A stretch of DNA of 64,000 nucleotides from Paenibacillus sp. JZ16 (GTDB taxonomy: Bacteria; Bacillota; Bacilli; Paenibacillales; Paenibacillaceae). The position numbers and the translations under genes are program-made. Location: the NCBI RefSeq assembly GCF_015326965.1, contig NZ_CP017659.1, forward strand, positions 2,108,001-2,172,000, given 5' to 3'. This document shows, in pieces, positions 53,464 to 62,560 of this stretch. How positions within the stretch are numbered: position 1 is the stretch's first letter; each line of letters starts with the position of its first letter. The notes below the pieces were generated by a model that worked only from the letters and a program-made list of their open reading frames with translations, made no database searches and had not been told where the DNA came from.

Positions 53464-54198
53464 ATGCTTGTGTTCAGAATGACGTACTTCTCCTTGCTTC
53501 GCCTGATACGAGAACCCATCGGGCAGCTGCTTCTTGTGGGCCTGCCGCTGGTCGTCATTACCGTGCTGGGTGTCGTTATTGGACCCTATGAAGGCATGAA
53601 GGGTGTTCCTCCGCTGGACTTGACGGTCGTTACGACCATTATGGGCGTTCAGTTTTTTGGCGGCACGTATTTGATGAGTTATTTGGATATCGATTTACTT
53701 AAAACCCGCAAATGGAGAATCTATTCGCTCCCTATTAACGTAGCGGTTTATTCAAGCTCTCTTATTCTTGCCTGCACACTCTTCAGTACTTTGCAAGGAT
53801 TGGTCTTGGTGCTATTCACAACTTGGGTGTTCGGGATCGCGTGGGGATCGCTTGGCTGGGTATTGCTGGTATTTATTATTTATTCCTTATTTGCACAGTC
53901 CGTACATCTGCTGCTGACATTATCCATCCATAACGTAAAATTGGCTGAAAGAGTATCTGAAGTCCTCGGAATCGGCTTCATCATCTTGACCGGACTCATG
54001 TTTCCTCTTCCAGATCATCGTTTCTTTGAGTTCATGTCGTCTTATGGGAATCCGGTATCCCTCGGAAAGATGGCCATCCTAGAGATGTTTATCGATGGCG
54101 GGCAAGGGAAAGCGTACCTTAGCATCTTATTGCTGTTAGCCTTAACCGTGATATGCATGATGATCAGCGCATGGCTTGGGAGGAGGAAGCTCGCTTGA
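53464..54198 (+). CDS. ABC-2-type permease
   Basis: Membrane protein of 244 residues with about six helices (LLLVGLPLVVITVLGVVIG, VAVYSSSLILACTLF and a C-terminal LLLLALTVICMMISAWL). The ATG at 53464 follows the ATPase stop directly; the longer frame starting in the ATPase gene is a shadow. It is one of two half-permeases for the exporter. The substrate is unknown. Confidence 0.9.
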   Translation: MLVFRMTYFSLLRLIREPIGQLLLVGLPLVVITVLGVVIGPYEGMKGVPPLDLTVVTTIMGVQFFGGTYLMSYLDIDLLKTRKWRIYSLPINVAVYSSSLILACTLFSTLQGLVLVLFTTWVFGIAWGSLGWVLLVFIIYSLFAQSVHLLLTLSIHNVKLAERVSEVLGIGFIILTGLMFPLPDHRFFEFMSSYGNPVSLGKMAILEMFIDGGQGKAYLSILLLLALTVICMMISAWLGRRKLA

Positions 54199-54881
54199 CG
54201 ATATTTAACTTCGCGCTCATTCGGAGCGTCCGCAGCTTGCCCAATCTTATCTTGCTGTTAGGCCTTCCCGCAGCCGTCGTTGTCCTCCCGGTGGGCGGTT
54301 GGCATGGCTTACCGCTAGGGTATCACTTCTACGGAATCCTGCTGTTATTCGCTGCCTCCAAACTCGTTCATATGATCATGGAGGATCGGAAGAATAAAAT
54401 TCTGACCCGAATCGGCGTTGCACCTGTGACCCACTTCAAGTATTTATCGCAGAATCTGCTCGCTTTCGCTCTGCTGCTTGTAGGACAAAGTGCCGTGATC
54501 ACGTGCAGCGCCTGGTTGATGCATGCCGATGTTTTTGGCAGTCTGATTCAACTCTTCAGCATTTTGAGTATGTTCTCGGTCACCGCGATTAGCTTCTCTC
54601 TCGCTTGGTCTTCCATGTTCCGCCAGCCTGAATCTTCTACAGCCGTTATGCTGGGAATCATCTTGATCATGGCGGTGCTCGGAGGAACCTTATTTCCCAT
54701 TCAGGCTATGCCTGCATCCCTGCAGAAAATCGCCATGGTATCCCCTACCTATTGGTTCCATGAGGGAATCATGCTTGCTAAGAACGGAGGCTTGTTCGCG
54801 GAACAGCTCACTCCGCTCGGGATCCTGCTGTTGTTTGCGATCGCTTTTATGCTGATTGGCAGCCGAAAGAAACTGGCTTGA
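54195..54881 (+). CDS. ABC-2-type permease
   Basis: A 228-residue membrane protein from the TTG at 54195, which overlaps the first permease stop as TTGA and has GGAGGAGG eight bases upstream. Helices include LPNLILLLGLPAAVVVLP and a conserved-like GTLFPIQAMPASLQKIAMVSPT near the end, typical of ABC-2 permeases. It completes the exporter with the genes before it. Confidence 0.9.
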   Translation: MTIFNFALIRSVRSLPNLILLLGLPAAVVVLPVGGWHGLPLGYHFYGILLLFAASKLVHMIMEDRKNKILTRIGVAPVTHFKYLSQNLLAFALLLVGQSAVITCSAWLMHADVFGSLIQLFSILSMFSVTAISFSLAWSSMFRQPESSTAVMLGIILIMAVLGGTLFPIQAMPASLQKIAMVSPTYWFHEGIMLAKNGGLFAEQLTPLGILLLFAIAFMLIGSRKKLA

Positions 54882-54932
54882 AAAATATGTTACGATATGG
54901 GGAAAAGAGAACGTATGCCATGGGAGGTTTTC

Positions 54933-56039
54933 ATGAGAAGCTATACCGATTCGTGGTCCCCGAGCATAGCCGTCGTGATTTGGAGAATACTTGCCCTGCT
55001 GCTTCTGGCCGCTCTTTGGTTTATGGGAGATGCCGGGACCGAAGGATTCATCCTGGTCTTCGCCTTAGCGATCCTGGCGTTAGCCCGATGGCGGTTTCCC
55101 CTTCCTTCATGGACAACACTGGTCGACCAGCTTCTATGCATATCCATCATTCCATTCTGGCCGGAGGCCGGCTTCGGACTGGCTCTGCCGCTATTTGAAA
55201 CCATGCTTGCCGGTACACCGCTATTTTCCCTGCCCATCCTGGCAGTGCTTGTCATCTGCTATGTCGATCCGGACCTCCCGCTTCTTCTCATGCTCGTTCA
55301 AGCTTCATTTGCGGGATGGATCGTTTTATGTTGGTCCAAACAAACCCATCAGTATCGATTGGAGGCAGATCAGGAGCGTCGCGATCGCTACGAACTGGAA
55401 ATATTGAAGGGTGAGCTGCTTATGGCCAATGTGCAAACGGCTCAGCTTGCAGAGCTCAGAGAGCGTCATCGAATCTCCCAGAAGCTGCACGATGAGGTTG
55501 GCCATGAATTAACAGCCGCGTTGTTAGCCTTTCAAGCTTTTGAAACATTATGGAGGGAGAATGACCCGCAAGCGGAAGATATGTTTGCCCAAGCCCAGAT
55601 GCGTTTGTCGAGCAGCGCCCTGGAGCTGCGGGAAACGGTCCATAATATGCAGCCTGTCCAAGCGACCGGCATTCGGAGCCTGGAGGGGATCTGCCGTAAT
55701 TTCAAAGCGATGCCTGTCCAGCTGCAAATTTATGGAGATACATCTCGTATAGCCGCCCATCTGTGGGTCATCCTGAATGCTAGTCTCAAGGAAGCCTTGA
55801 CCAATGCGGTGCGTCATTCCAAAGCCAAACACGTTGAAGTATCGTTGGACGTCAATGAACATATCGTGCGGTTAAGCGTCCAAAATGACGGCGTTTTGGA
55901 TTCCTCCTCGCTGCCTGGAACCGGACTCCGCAACCTAAGGCAAAGAGCCCAGGCGGCAGGCGGGAGCATCTCCATCAATACATCCGGCGGCTTTCAATTG
56001 GTCTGCGTATTACCTATGGGAAAGGGGGGCATTCGATGA
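54933..56039 (+). CDS. Sensor histidine kinase, HisKA_3 type
   Basis: Membrane kinase of 368 residues from the ATG at 54933, which has GGGAGG five bases upstream. The N-terminal half is multiple membrane helices to about residue 135, without an extracellular sensor domain, as in DesK/LiaS-like intramembrane sensors. Then follow the coiled coil and ISQKLHDEVGHELTAAL, with the phosphorylated histidine near 186, and an ATPase domain with NAVRHSKA and GLRNLRQRA. It overlaps the regulator gene by four bases and probably senses the ABC substrate or envelope state. Confidence 0.92.
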   Translation: MRSYTDSWSPSIAVVIWRILALLLLAALWFMGDAGTEGFILVFALAILALARWRFPLPSWTTLVDQLLCISIIPFWPEAGFGLALPLFETMLAGTPLFSLPILAVLVICYVDPDLPLLLMLVQASFAGWIVLCWSKQTHQYRLEADQERRDRYELEILKGELLMANVQTAQLAELRERHRISQKLHDEVGHELTAALLAFQAFETLWRENDPQAEDMFAQAQMRLSSSALELRETVHNMQPVQATGIRSLEGICRNFKAMPVQLQIYGDTSRIAAHLWVILNASLKEALTNAVRHSKAKHVEVSLDVNEHIVRLSVQNDGVLDSSSLPGTGLRNLRQRAQAAGGSISINTSGGFQLVCVLPMGKGGIR

Positions 56040-56644
56040 ACATTCTCATTGTGGATGACGATCCATTGGTATGTCAGAGTCTCCGGCTGCTTCTATCCAG
56101 AGAACCGGATATGGAAGTAACGGCCACTGCGAATGACGGCGCTGCAGCCATTCAATGCTGTGAAGAGGTCCTGCCGGACATCGTCCTCATGGATATTCGG
56201 ATGCCTGGTATGGACGGAATCCAAGCGGCGAGGCAAATCAAGCAAAAATGGCCCCAGGTGCAGATTATGATGCTGACCACATTTCAAGATGAGCATAGTA
56301 TCCGCCTGGCGCTGCTAGCCGGAGCCGAGGGGTACATGCTGAAATCAACGCAGGTCTCCAGTATGGCACAACAGCTGCGTGCTTTGGCTTCCGGTACTTC
56401 CGTTGTGGATGCCAATGTGCTGAAGACCTTGATGCTGCCCGAAAAAGAGAATCGTGCCGACCTTACCCCGCGGGAAAACGATATTCTCGAGCTGGTTGCC
56501 TTAGGCTGCTCGAATCGAGAAATTGCCGAGCAATTGTTTATCAGCGAAGGAACCGTGCGCAATACCCTCTCGATCATACTGGATAAATTGGAGCTTCGAG
56601 ACAGAACCCAGTTGGCTATCTATTATTGGAGAAGATCGTTGTAG
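56036..56644 (+). CDS. NarL/LuxR-family response regulator
   Basis: A 202-residue regulator: D7-D9, phosphoacceptor D53 (IVLMDIRMP), lysine in MLKSTQ and a LuxR helix-turn-helix near 140-200 (LTPRENDILELVALGCSNRE and LFISEGTVRNTLSIIL). ATG overlaps the kinase stop. It is the last gene of the operon and probably controls the ABC genes. Its 3' end overlaps the convergent histidine phosphatase gene by 29 bases. Confidence 0.94.
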   Translation: MNILIVDDDPLVCQSLRLLLSREPDMEVTATANDGAAAIQCCEEVLPDIVLMDIRMPGMDGIQAARQIKQKWPQVQIMMLTTFQDEHSIRLALLAGAEGYMLKSTQVSSMAQQLRALASGTSVVDANVLKTLMLPEKENRADLTPRENDILELVALGCSNREIAEQLFISEGTVRNTLSIILDKLELRDRTQLAIYYWRRSL

Positions 56645-57059
56645 TCCTATTCTTTTTCGTTTCGATCCAATCAATGATATGCCCAGCTCGCTTCCGTGTC
56701 TCGCTTCGCCGCTCCGCTTGCGAGCGGTGAGACAGATACCAAGCCAAGCGCCCCATCACCAACCACATGTGGTAATGAAGCTTTAGATTTCCCAAAGAAT
56801 GAATCGATTGAACCTCAATCTCTCTTAAACGATTCGTTGTGATGATAGGGCCTGGATATATCGTTTCTGCCGTCTGAATGGCCCTTAGCAAATCACTGGA
56901 TATGCAGACATTCCACTCCGAATAATCATAGTCCAGGTCGGATTGTTCAATTTCAGCGTTGTTGTAAGCTTCCACCCAAGCATTGAACTGATCGGAACTC
57001 ATCCATTTCCTATCCAATATATGTATAACTTTAAAATGTCTTACCAATCCAATTTTCAT
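56616..57059 (-). pseudogene. Histidine phosphatase-like protein, C-terminally truncated
   Basis: A 147-residue fragment of the phosphoglycerate mutase-like branch. The N-terminal GLVRHF carries the catalytic histidine (RHF rather than RHG). CISSDLLRAIQTAETIYPG and TNRLREIEV follow as expected. The chain ends in TKKNRTTTIFSNNR, where relatives continue into a strand with the second catalytic histidine (SHG). These last residues are the complement of the regulator gene. I infer that the 3' end was lost when the regulator operon became adjacent. It may be inactive. Confidence 0.65.
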
Positions 57060-57077
57060 AGGGCTCCTTAAGCAAGT

Positions 57078-57962
57078 TTATTCTCGACCAACCGTTCCAT
57101 AAGAGATCTTCATATTCGGTGCATAAGTCAACCACGAGTCGCTATTAAACACCTGGAACAACTTGAGTTCAGCGGCATATTGGGCTTGGGCTTCTTCCAC
57201 TGATAAACCTCTCTGTACCATCTGCTCCACTACCTTAACCGGATCTTCCAGTTCCTGCCCAATGCCTTCTTCCTTCAAGGACTGAAAAAGCCGAACCTTC
57301 TCAGCAGCATCCATATTCTGATCTAAAAAATTCACTTTATCACTGACTCGGCATTCCACATTCCGTAATCCCAGCTGACTTAGAAGAATAGGGAGCCTCA
57401 TGCCGATATTTCCGTCTTTCCCGCTATCTTTGGCACTCGCTTCATACAATTTCTGTAATATGCCTAGACGGACGACTTCAGACTGCTGGATTCCATCGAA
57501 GCCATAATTAGCCGTATTAGCAATCCAATGAGGCTCAAAACAAATGACTCGTCCGCCGTCCAGTACACTATTCATCATTTTCTGAAGAATCTCCCGAGGG
57601 CTTGCCATATGTAATAAAAATGCATGGCAGATCGCAACGTCATACTGACGTTCCACAAACATATCCTCAAGATCTCCTTGAATGAATTCAGTAGAATAGG
57701 GCAGCTTATCAAACACTTCTCTTGCTTCCTTAATCAAATCCTTGCCTTTATCTATCCCTGTATAGGTTGAACCTTCGGGTAATAACGGGAGAAGCTTTAA
57801 TCCTAGATACCCATAACCACAACCGTAATCCACAATGTTAATGGGAGTATTCATTTTCCAGACATTCTTAACAAGAAACTCCAGATAATCATTGTTATAA
57901 TATAACCCTCTTGTATTCCTCAGGTATTCGATTGTGGAATCCCAGTAATATTCGGACATCAT
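57078..57962 (-). CDS. Class I SAM-dependent methyltransferase
   Basis: A 294-residue methyltransferase. Motif I NIVDYGCGYGYLGLKLL near residue 42, the acidic turn TGIDKGKDLI, DVAICHAFLLHM and LDGGRVICFEPHW as the post motifs. A C-terminal extension of about 120 residues has no recognised motif. It begins two bases after the GrpB gene on the same strand. Substrate unknown. Confidence 0.9.
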   Translation of the reverse strand: MMSEYYWDSTIEYLRNTRGLYYNNDYLEFLVKNVWKMNTPINIVDYGCGYGYLGLKLLPLLPEGSTYTGIDKGKDLIKEAREVFDKLPYSTEFIQGDLEDMFVERQYDVAICHAFLLHMASPREILQKMMNSVLDGGRVICFEPHWIANTANYGFDGIQQSEVVRLGILQKLYEASAKDSGKDGNIGMRLPILLSQLGLRNVECRVSDKVNFLDQNMDAAEKVRLFQSLKEEGIGQELEDPVKVVEQMVQRGLSVEEAQAQYAAELKLFQVFNSDSWLTYAPNMKISYGTVGRE

Positions 57963-57964
57963 CT

Positions 57965-58516
57965 TTAATTCCTTTCCGCATCAAGTTCCTCGACTAAATC
58001 TGTATCCTGCCTTGCCTTCCGGATCACTTCACGAATGAAATCAGCCTTGCCGCTGGTATAGGCCACGCGGTCATGTTTAAACTGGCTTTCCAGAACTTTT
58101 TTTAAGGAATAATACTGATCCCGTGTGTCCGGATGGTTCTTTAAATACTCTCTGAACAAAATCTGGTCGTTCCACTGTTGGCCTTGATACTTGTAAACAT
58201 GAAGATGATGTGTCCCCGCCCGCCATTGGCCTCTTCGAAAGAAAAGCCGCTCCGGGAACTCCGGTTTAAACACATATTCATACCCGATTCTGGCCAGATT
58301 CTCTATGTATTGTTCATTTTCATTTACTAACGTTAAACTCAAAACACCAGCCATCATATCAATGGTCGGTTTCGATCCTAAACCCTTAATTGCCGTACTC
58401 CCGATATGTTCGATGTGTACGTCGAGTCCCTTCAGAGCCAACCTAATTTTATTTTGTTCCCGTTCAAACTCATTCTTCCAGTCCGGATTGTACGGGGTGA
58501 CAATGACTTCTTCCAT
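57965..58516 (-). CDS. GrpB-family protein
   Basis: A 183-residue GrpB (UPF0157) protein, of nucleotidyltransferase-like fold. VTPYNPDWKNEFEREQNKIR, HIEHIGSTAIKGLGSKPTID and HLHVYKYQ are family signatures. GrpB proteins have no settled biochemical role; some are fused to dephospho-CoA kinase. It is tightly followed by the methyltransferase gene. Confidence 0.92.
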   Translation of the reverse strand: MEEVIVTPYNPDWKNEFEREQNKIRLALKGLDVHIEHIGSTAIKGLGSKPTIDMMAGVLSLTLVNENEQYIENLARIGYEYVFKPEFPERLFFRRGQWRAGTHHLHVYKYQGQQWNDQILFREYLKNHPDTRDQYYSLKKVLESQFKHDRVAYTSGKADFIREVIRKARQDTDLVEELDAERN

Positions 58517-58559
58517 GCGAATATTCCTTTCAATCCATTATCAGACCATTTCGTAGTTC

Positions 58560-59039
58560 TTAGATATTCCGTCTCAACTTAATTTCAAACTCCGGCTTCG
58601 TCATATATTCCATATAGACGACCTCTCGATTAAAATCCAAATAAGCCTGAAATCGCGTACGAATGGCCGGGGCCGTAATCAATTGAAGCACTTCATCCTT
58701 AGGGATCCAACGACTGTCCGTCGTTTCGTCCGAGATCCCCAGCTCGCCGCCCGTAGGCTTACACGCAAAATCCATCATCACTTTCGTTGGAACCACGGCA
58801 ACTCCGCTGTGTCCCGGATAGGTTGATGTATTGGAATAGACTCCGATCAGGTGGGAAACGATGGTATCCATGCCGCTCTCCTCTTTGATTTCTCTTATCA
58901 ACGCCTCCATCAGATTCTCTCCGGCTTCCACCTGCCCACCTGGAAAAACCCAGCCGCTGCGCCCCTTCACCAATAGAATCTCATCGCGTTCATTCTCAAC
59001 TATGCCGCCGACAGCGACGATATGTGTTGGCATCAACAT
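58560..59039 (-). CDS. Nudix hydrolase
   Basis: A 159-residue Nudix protein with VGGIVENERDEILLVKGRSG and the box GGQVEAGENLMEALIREIKE followed by ESGMD. ATG at 59039 has GGAGG eight bases upstream. Substrate unknown. It is the fourth intact Nudix gene of the window. Confidence 0.92.
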   Translation of the reverse strand: MLMPTHIVAVGGIVENERDEILLVKGRSGWVFPGGQVEAGENLMEALIREIKEESGMDTIVSHLIGVYSNTSTYPGHSGVAVVPTKVMMDFACKPTGGELGISDETTDSRWIPKDEVLQLITAPAIRTRFQAYLDFNREVVYMEYMTKPEFEIKLRRNI

Positions 59040-59087
59040 GATAACAGCCTCCGATAGATAAGATATACTTCAGCTTTCACAGGTCGC

Positions 59088-59828
59088 TTAGATTTCGTCA
59101 TAATTCACAACACTTCCGGTTGCAAAATCCTTGTCGATGATACGTAACAGATGCGCCCCGATTTCCTCTGTAGATAGAAGCTGCCCTGACTCATACGCAT
59201 GGGCGAAGGCTTTGGCCATTTCAAACTCCTGCTCATTTTTCCCTCTGGCCATTCTTTGCATATCCGTATCTACCATACCTGGATTAACCGCAATGATCTC
59301 TACCGGGTTTGGCCTGTTCCTTTGCTCGCTCCCTACACTTTGCGTAAACATATTGATTCCGGCCTTGACCGAACAATAGACACTCATCGTAGGTGCTGGG
59401 TATATGCCAGAGCCTGAAGAGATGTTGATGATTTTCTTCCGAATGGACAACCCCTCCGTTTTCTTGATGAAGCCGGATGTCAGAATCATGGGGGAAACCA
59501 GACTGATTTGCACATTCATATGTATATCTCTTGCATCACATTGTTCAATGGCTTTCAGTGGTTCAAGCATGGACGTATTATTGATAAGGCAGATCCTATC
59601 CGCGTGAACGGGATCCATCTCGTCAAACACCCTATCCACAAGCTCCTCCAGCCCCAACGTATCGCTCAGATTATATACATAGTGTCTGTATTTTGGATAG
59701 CTGCTCAATCTCTCGGACGTTCCTCTCGCGATTCCATGCACTTCATGGCCCTTCTCTAGGAGCATATAAGCCAGTTGCTCGCCGATTCCCCTTGAGGTTC
59801 CCGTAATGATGAATTGACTTCCACTCAT
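59088..59828 (-). CDS. Short-chain dehydrogenase/reductase (YueD/sepiapterin reductase-like)
   Basis: A 246-residue SDR. Cofactor motif TGTSRGIGEQLA near residue 8, LINNTSM for NNAG, ISSGSG with the catalytic serine, and YCSVKAGINMF with the YxxxK pair near 150. The early ARGTS segment suggests NADPH use. Such benzil/sepiapterin reductase-like enzymes reduce dicarbonyl compounds, but the substrate is open. ATG at 59828 has GGAGGGTT upstream. Confidence 0.92.
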   Translation of the reverse strand: MSGSQFIITGTSRGIGEQLAYMLLEKGHEVHGIARGTSERLSSYPKYRHYVYNLSDTLGLEELVDRVFDEMDPVHADRICLINNTSMLEPLKAIEQCDARDIHMNVQISLVSPMILTSGFIKKTEGLSIRKKIINISSGSGIYPAPTMSVYCSVKAGINMFTQSVGSEQRNRPNPVEIIAVNPGMVDTDMQRMARGKNEQEFEMAKAFAHAYESGQLLSTEEIGAHLLRIIDKDFATGSVVNYDEI

Positions 59829-59969
59829 TGTTTTAACCCTCCGTTATCCTAAAAAGTTATCTTCGTACTATAATTCCAGGAATATATCGCAATTGGAAAG
59901 AAATCGTGTTAAGAAGGATATGGTACGATTGCATTACATTCTATTACCTGTGATGAAGGAGTTGGGATT

Positions 59970-60473
59970 ATGATGAATAGAGTCCAAAAGATTTCGCCAA
60001 ACCTGTGGTTTGATCACCAAGCCGAGGAAGCCGCCCAGCATTACGTCTCTATTTTTAAAAATTCACAGATCGAGCGTATTACGCGCTACGGTGCAGAAAA
60101 AAATGACAACCATACATTTGCCGAAGGTGCGATAATGACTGTGGAATTCCTGCTGGAAGGCCAACATTTTGTTGCCCTAAATGGCGGTCCGCATTTTACC
60201 TTCAATGAAGCCATTTCATTTATTGTGCATTGCGAAACCCAAGAAGAATTGGACTATTATTGGGAGAAGCTGTCTGAGGGCGGCGACGAGAAAGCCCAAG
60301 TATGCGGTTGGCTGAAGGACAAGTTCGGTGTATCGTGGCAGATCGTCCTTGCTAACTTAAGCGAAATGATAACTGACTCCGATCCGGCAAAATCCGAACG
60401 CGTCATGAAGGCTTTACTCCAGACGAAATCAAAAATCGATATGCAGACATTACAGCAAGCCTACGAGGGGTAG
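59970..60473 (+). CDS. PhnB-like VOC-family protein
   Basis: A 167-residue glyoxalase-fold protein of the PhnB/3-demethylubiquinone methyltransferase-like group: ISPNLWFDHQAEEAAQHYVS, EFLLEGQHFVALNGGPHFTF and WGLKDK-type C-terminal WLKDKFGVSWQIV. VOC proteins of this group often bind small ligands; the function is unknown. ATG at 59970 has AAGGAG upstream. A weak hairpin with a T-run follows at 60478-60505. Confidence 0.9.
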   Translation: MMNRVQKISPNLWFDHQAEEAAQHYVSIFKNSQIERITRYGAEKNDNHTFAEGAIMTVEFLLEGQHFVALNGGPHFTFNEAISFIVHCETQEELDYYWEKLSEGGDEKAQVCGWLKDKFGVSWQIVLANLSEMITDSDPAKSERVMKALLQTKSKIDMQTLQQAYEG

Positions 60474-60506
60474 GAAGGCTGCCTTCACGGCGGTCTTTTT
60501 TTTACT

Positions 60507-60974
60507 CTATAGGATCGATGCATGGCAGCCGTGATTACATCCCAACCCAAGTTCATGCGTGATCCGTACATCACCCTTCACTTCTTTAAAACCCAGCTTC
60601 TTATAAAAATCAGCCGCTTTGGGGTTGTCCGTTCTTAACACGAGTTTACTGTAATGACTGCTCGCCTTCTGAATTACCGCTTCGACCAGCCTTCTCCCGG
60701 CACCATAATGCCGAAATTCCTTTAACACATACAATCTGCGGATCCTGCCTATGCTTCCGTCGGAATACGGATCACGATTCAACCCGCAAATGCCGATGAC
60801 CCTATGACCAACTCGACATTCAAACAAGGCTTCATCTTCATGCTGAAACCTATTGCTGCCCTCATTATAATCATTCACAAGCCTATGGATATTCCTGAAC
60901 CCTTCTCTCTTGCTTTCAGTCAAGAGCTCGGCTATGTCTATTGCACCCAGGTCATCAACTTCTTGAACGATCAT
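60507..60974 (-). CDS. GNAT acetyltransferase
   Basis: A 155-residue GNAT protein: ECRVGHRVIGICGLNRDP, IRRLYVLKEFRHYGAGRRLV as the acetyl-CoA loop and AADFYKKLGFKEV near the end. ATG at 60974 has GGGGGGA upstream. Substrate unknown. It converges on the VOC gene. Confidence 0.88.
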   Translation of the reverse strand: MIVQEVDDLGAIDIAELLTESKREGFRNIHRLVNDYNEGSNRFQHEDEALFECRVGHRVIGICGLNRDPYSDGSIGRIRRLYVLKEFRHYGAGRRLVEAVIQKASSHYSKLVLRTDNPKAADFYKKLGFKEVKGDVRITHELGLGCNHGCHASIL

Positions 60975-61050
60975 GTCTATCCCCCTGAATCATTCGACTA
61001 TTACTCAAAAAAAGTATAAAGTACCCCAAACCACTCGTATTTATAATCTC

Positions 61051-61863
61051 TTATCGTTTCTGCCCAATATACAATAAATGAGATGAGACTCCCAAAATGC
61101 TGGGGTTCTCCGCTTCCTGGTAGATCAATTTCATTACTTCCTGGAATTCCTCTTCCCCACGGGACCGCCAATAATCGAACTGCTCTGCCTTGAAGGAGCC
61201 TGCTATACTTGACGAGCCTATCAATTTAATCGTCTTGAAGCCATTCGATTCCATGAACGGCTTGATATCCTCCAAGTTGAAATAATACGCACCGGTAAAT
61301 CGTCCTTCATCACTATGATTGAATATCCCGGTCCTAACAAATTCCTTAATGCTGCTGATCGTATCATTCGGTTTCCAATGTTCCGGAAATGATAAGGATG
61401 TCATCAGATGCCGAATTCGGGTCATGAATGCCACAAAGACGCAGCCACCCGCTTGTGTAACGCGATACAATTCCCGGACGGCCGTAGACCGATCTTGTTC
61501 TGTCTGTAAATGGTATAGCGGTCCCATCATCAGTGCGGCGTCAAACAGCTCATCTTGAAATAGGCTAAGATCGTTGGCATTGGCACGGTGAAATCCTTTG
61601 AACTGGCCGGTTAACTTGAGTTCCTCAGCTTTAGCAGCCGCAATCTCGACTAATCTTGGCGTAAGATCTGTTAAGGTCACATCGTAACCGTTCTTCGCTA
61701 ATTCCATCGAATACTTCCCAGGTCCCGCTCCGTTATCCAGCACGTGACCTTTCTCAGGCAGCATACTCAAGATATGATGCAGATTGACGATAAATTCAAT
61801 GGGCTCCCTATCCAAACGCCCCCATTCATCGAAGGCATTATAATAATCGATCACTTTGTTCAA
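61051..61863 (-). CDS. Class I SAM-dependent methyltransferase
   Basis: A 270-residue methyltransferase. VLDNGAGPGKYSMELAKNGY near residue 40, VTLTDLTPRLVE, FDAALMMGPLYHL and AGGCVFVAFMTR are the motifs. Start is TTG at 61863 with GGAGAGTG upstream. Substrate unknown; similar proteins are annotated only at the family level. Confidence 0.9.
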   Translation of the reverse strand: MNKVIDYYNAFDEWGRLDREPIEFIVNLHHILSMLPEKGHVLDNGAGPGKYSMELAKNGYDVTLTDLTPRLVEIAAAKAEELKLTGQFKGFHRANANDLSLFQDELFDAALMMGPLYHLQTEQDRSTAVRELYRVTQAGGCVFVAFMTRIRHLMTSLSFPEHWKPNDTISSIKEFVRTGIFNHSDEGRFTGAYYFNLEDIKPFMESNGFKTIKLIGSSSIAGSFKAEQFDYWRSRGEEEFQEVMKLIYQEAENPSILGVSSHLLYIGQKR

Positions 61864-61926
61864 CTAAGTCACTCTCCATTTACAAGCATCTTATAGCGCT
61901 AAAACGACAACCATGTTACTCCCCGT

Positions 61927-62325
61927 CTACTCCTTACTCGTTGCTTCAATCCATCGAACGATAACTTCTCTTAATTGTTCTTTCTTCTCCTCCAGATCGT
62001 TTAAATTCAATATTTTCACGATTGCCCGATCATTAGAAGCCCATTCCAATAGCGTATCCTCAGGCAGGGCTCCCTTGATGTCATGCGTTTGAACTTTTGC
62101 CCCACAATGAAAAATGATGCGAAAGAAGCCCTTCCCTTGTAAATTCAATGTGATCCGGTCTTCCCCCTGAACGCAGAAGCTGGGTGCATTCCATTTGATC
62201 TGCTCGGTTATTTGATCATCGACGCTTAATATGAAGCTTCTTACTTCCTCAATTTCAGCCTTTAGTGGATGCTCAAGTTGTTGAAGATACTCCACGACTT
62301 GCCCGTGACCTGATAATTTGGCCAT
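61927..62325 (-). CDS. DUF1801 protein
   Basis: A protein of 132 residues from the ATG at 62325, which has GAGGAGGAG seven bases upstream; the frame extends to 62355. YLQQLEHPLKAEIEEVRSFI, EQIKWNAPSFCVQGEDRIT and FHCGAKVQTHD are DUF1801/YdhG-like. The fold binds small ligands; the function is unknown. Single-gene unit. Confidence 0.87.
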   Translation of the reverse strand: MAKLSGHGQVVEYLQQLEHPLKAEIEEVRSFILSVDDQITEQIKWNAPSFCVQGEDRITLNLQGKGFFRIIFHCGAKVQTHDIKGALPEDTLLEWASNDRAIVKILNLNDLEEKKEQLREVIVRWIEATSKE

Positions 62326-62453
62326 CCATAGCTCCTCCTCATGTGAGTCTTCCATGACCCGTCAATCTCTTGCACGCCCAAACAAGAATATCGCCTCAAT
62401 TCCAAATAGAAGAATTTTCCTTCTCTCTATAATAGATGATTTGTGCTCGGGAA

Positions 62454-62497
62454 GGAACCAAAAAGAACCTCCCATTGGGGAGGTTCTTTTTGGTTCC
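62454..62497 (-). terminator. Long perfect terminator hairpin
   Basis: A 20 bp perfect stem (62454-62473 with 62478-62497) around an ATTG loop; it contains AAAAA and TTTTT so it can act in either direction. It lies downstream of the membrane protein/ABC operon and upstream of the DUF1801 gene. Confidence 0.9.
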
Positions 62498-62560
62498 ATT
62501 TACTCACGATTGACCCAGGATCCATCCTTGGTCCTGTACTTCTCAATTTCCACACTTCTA

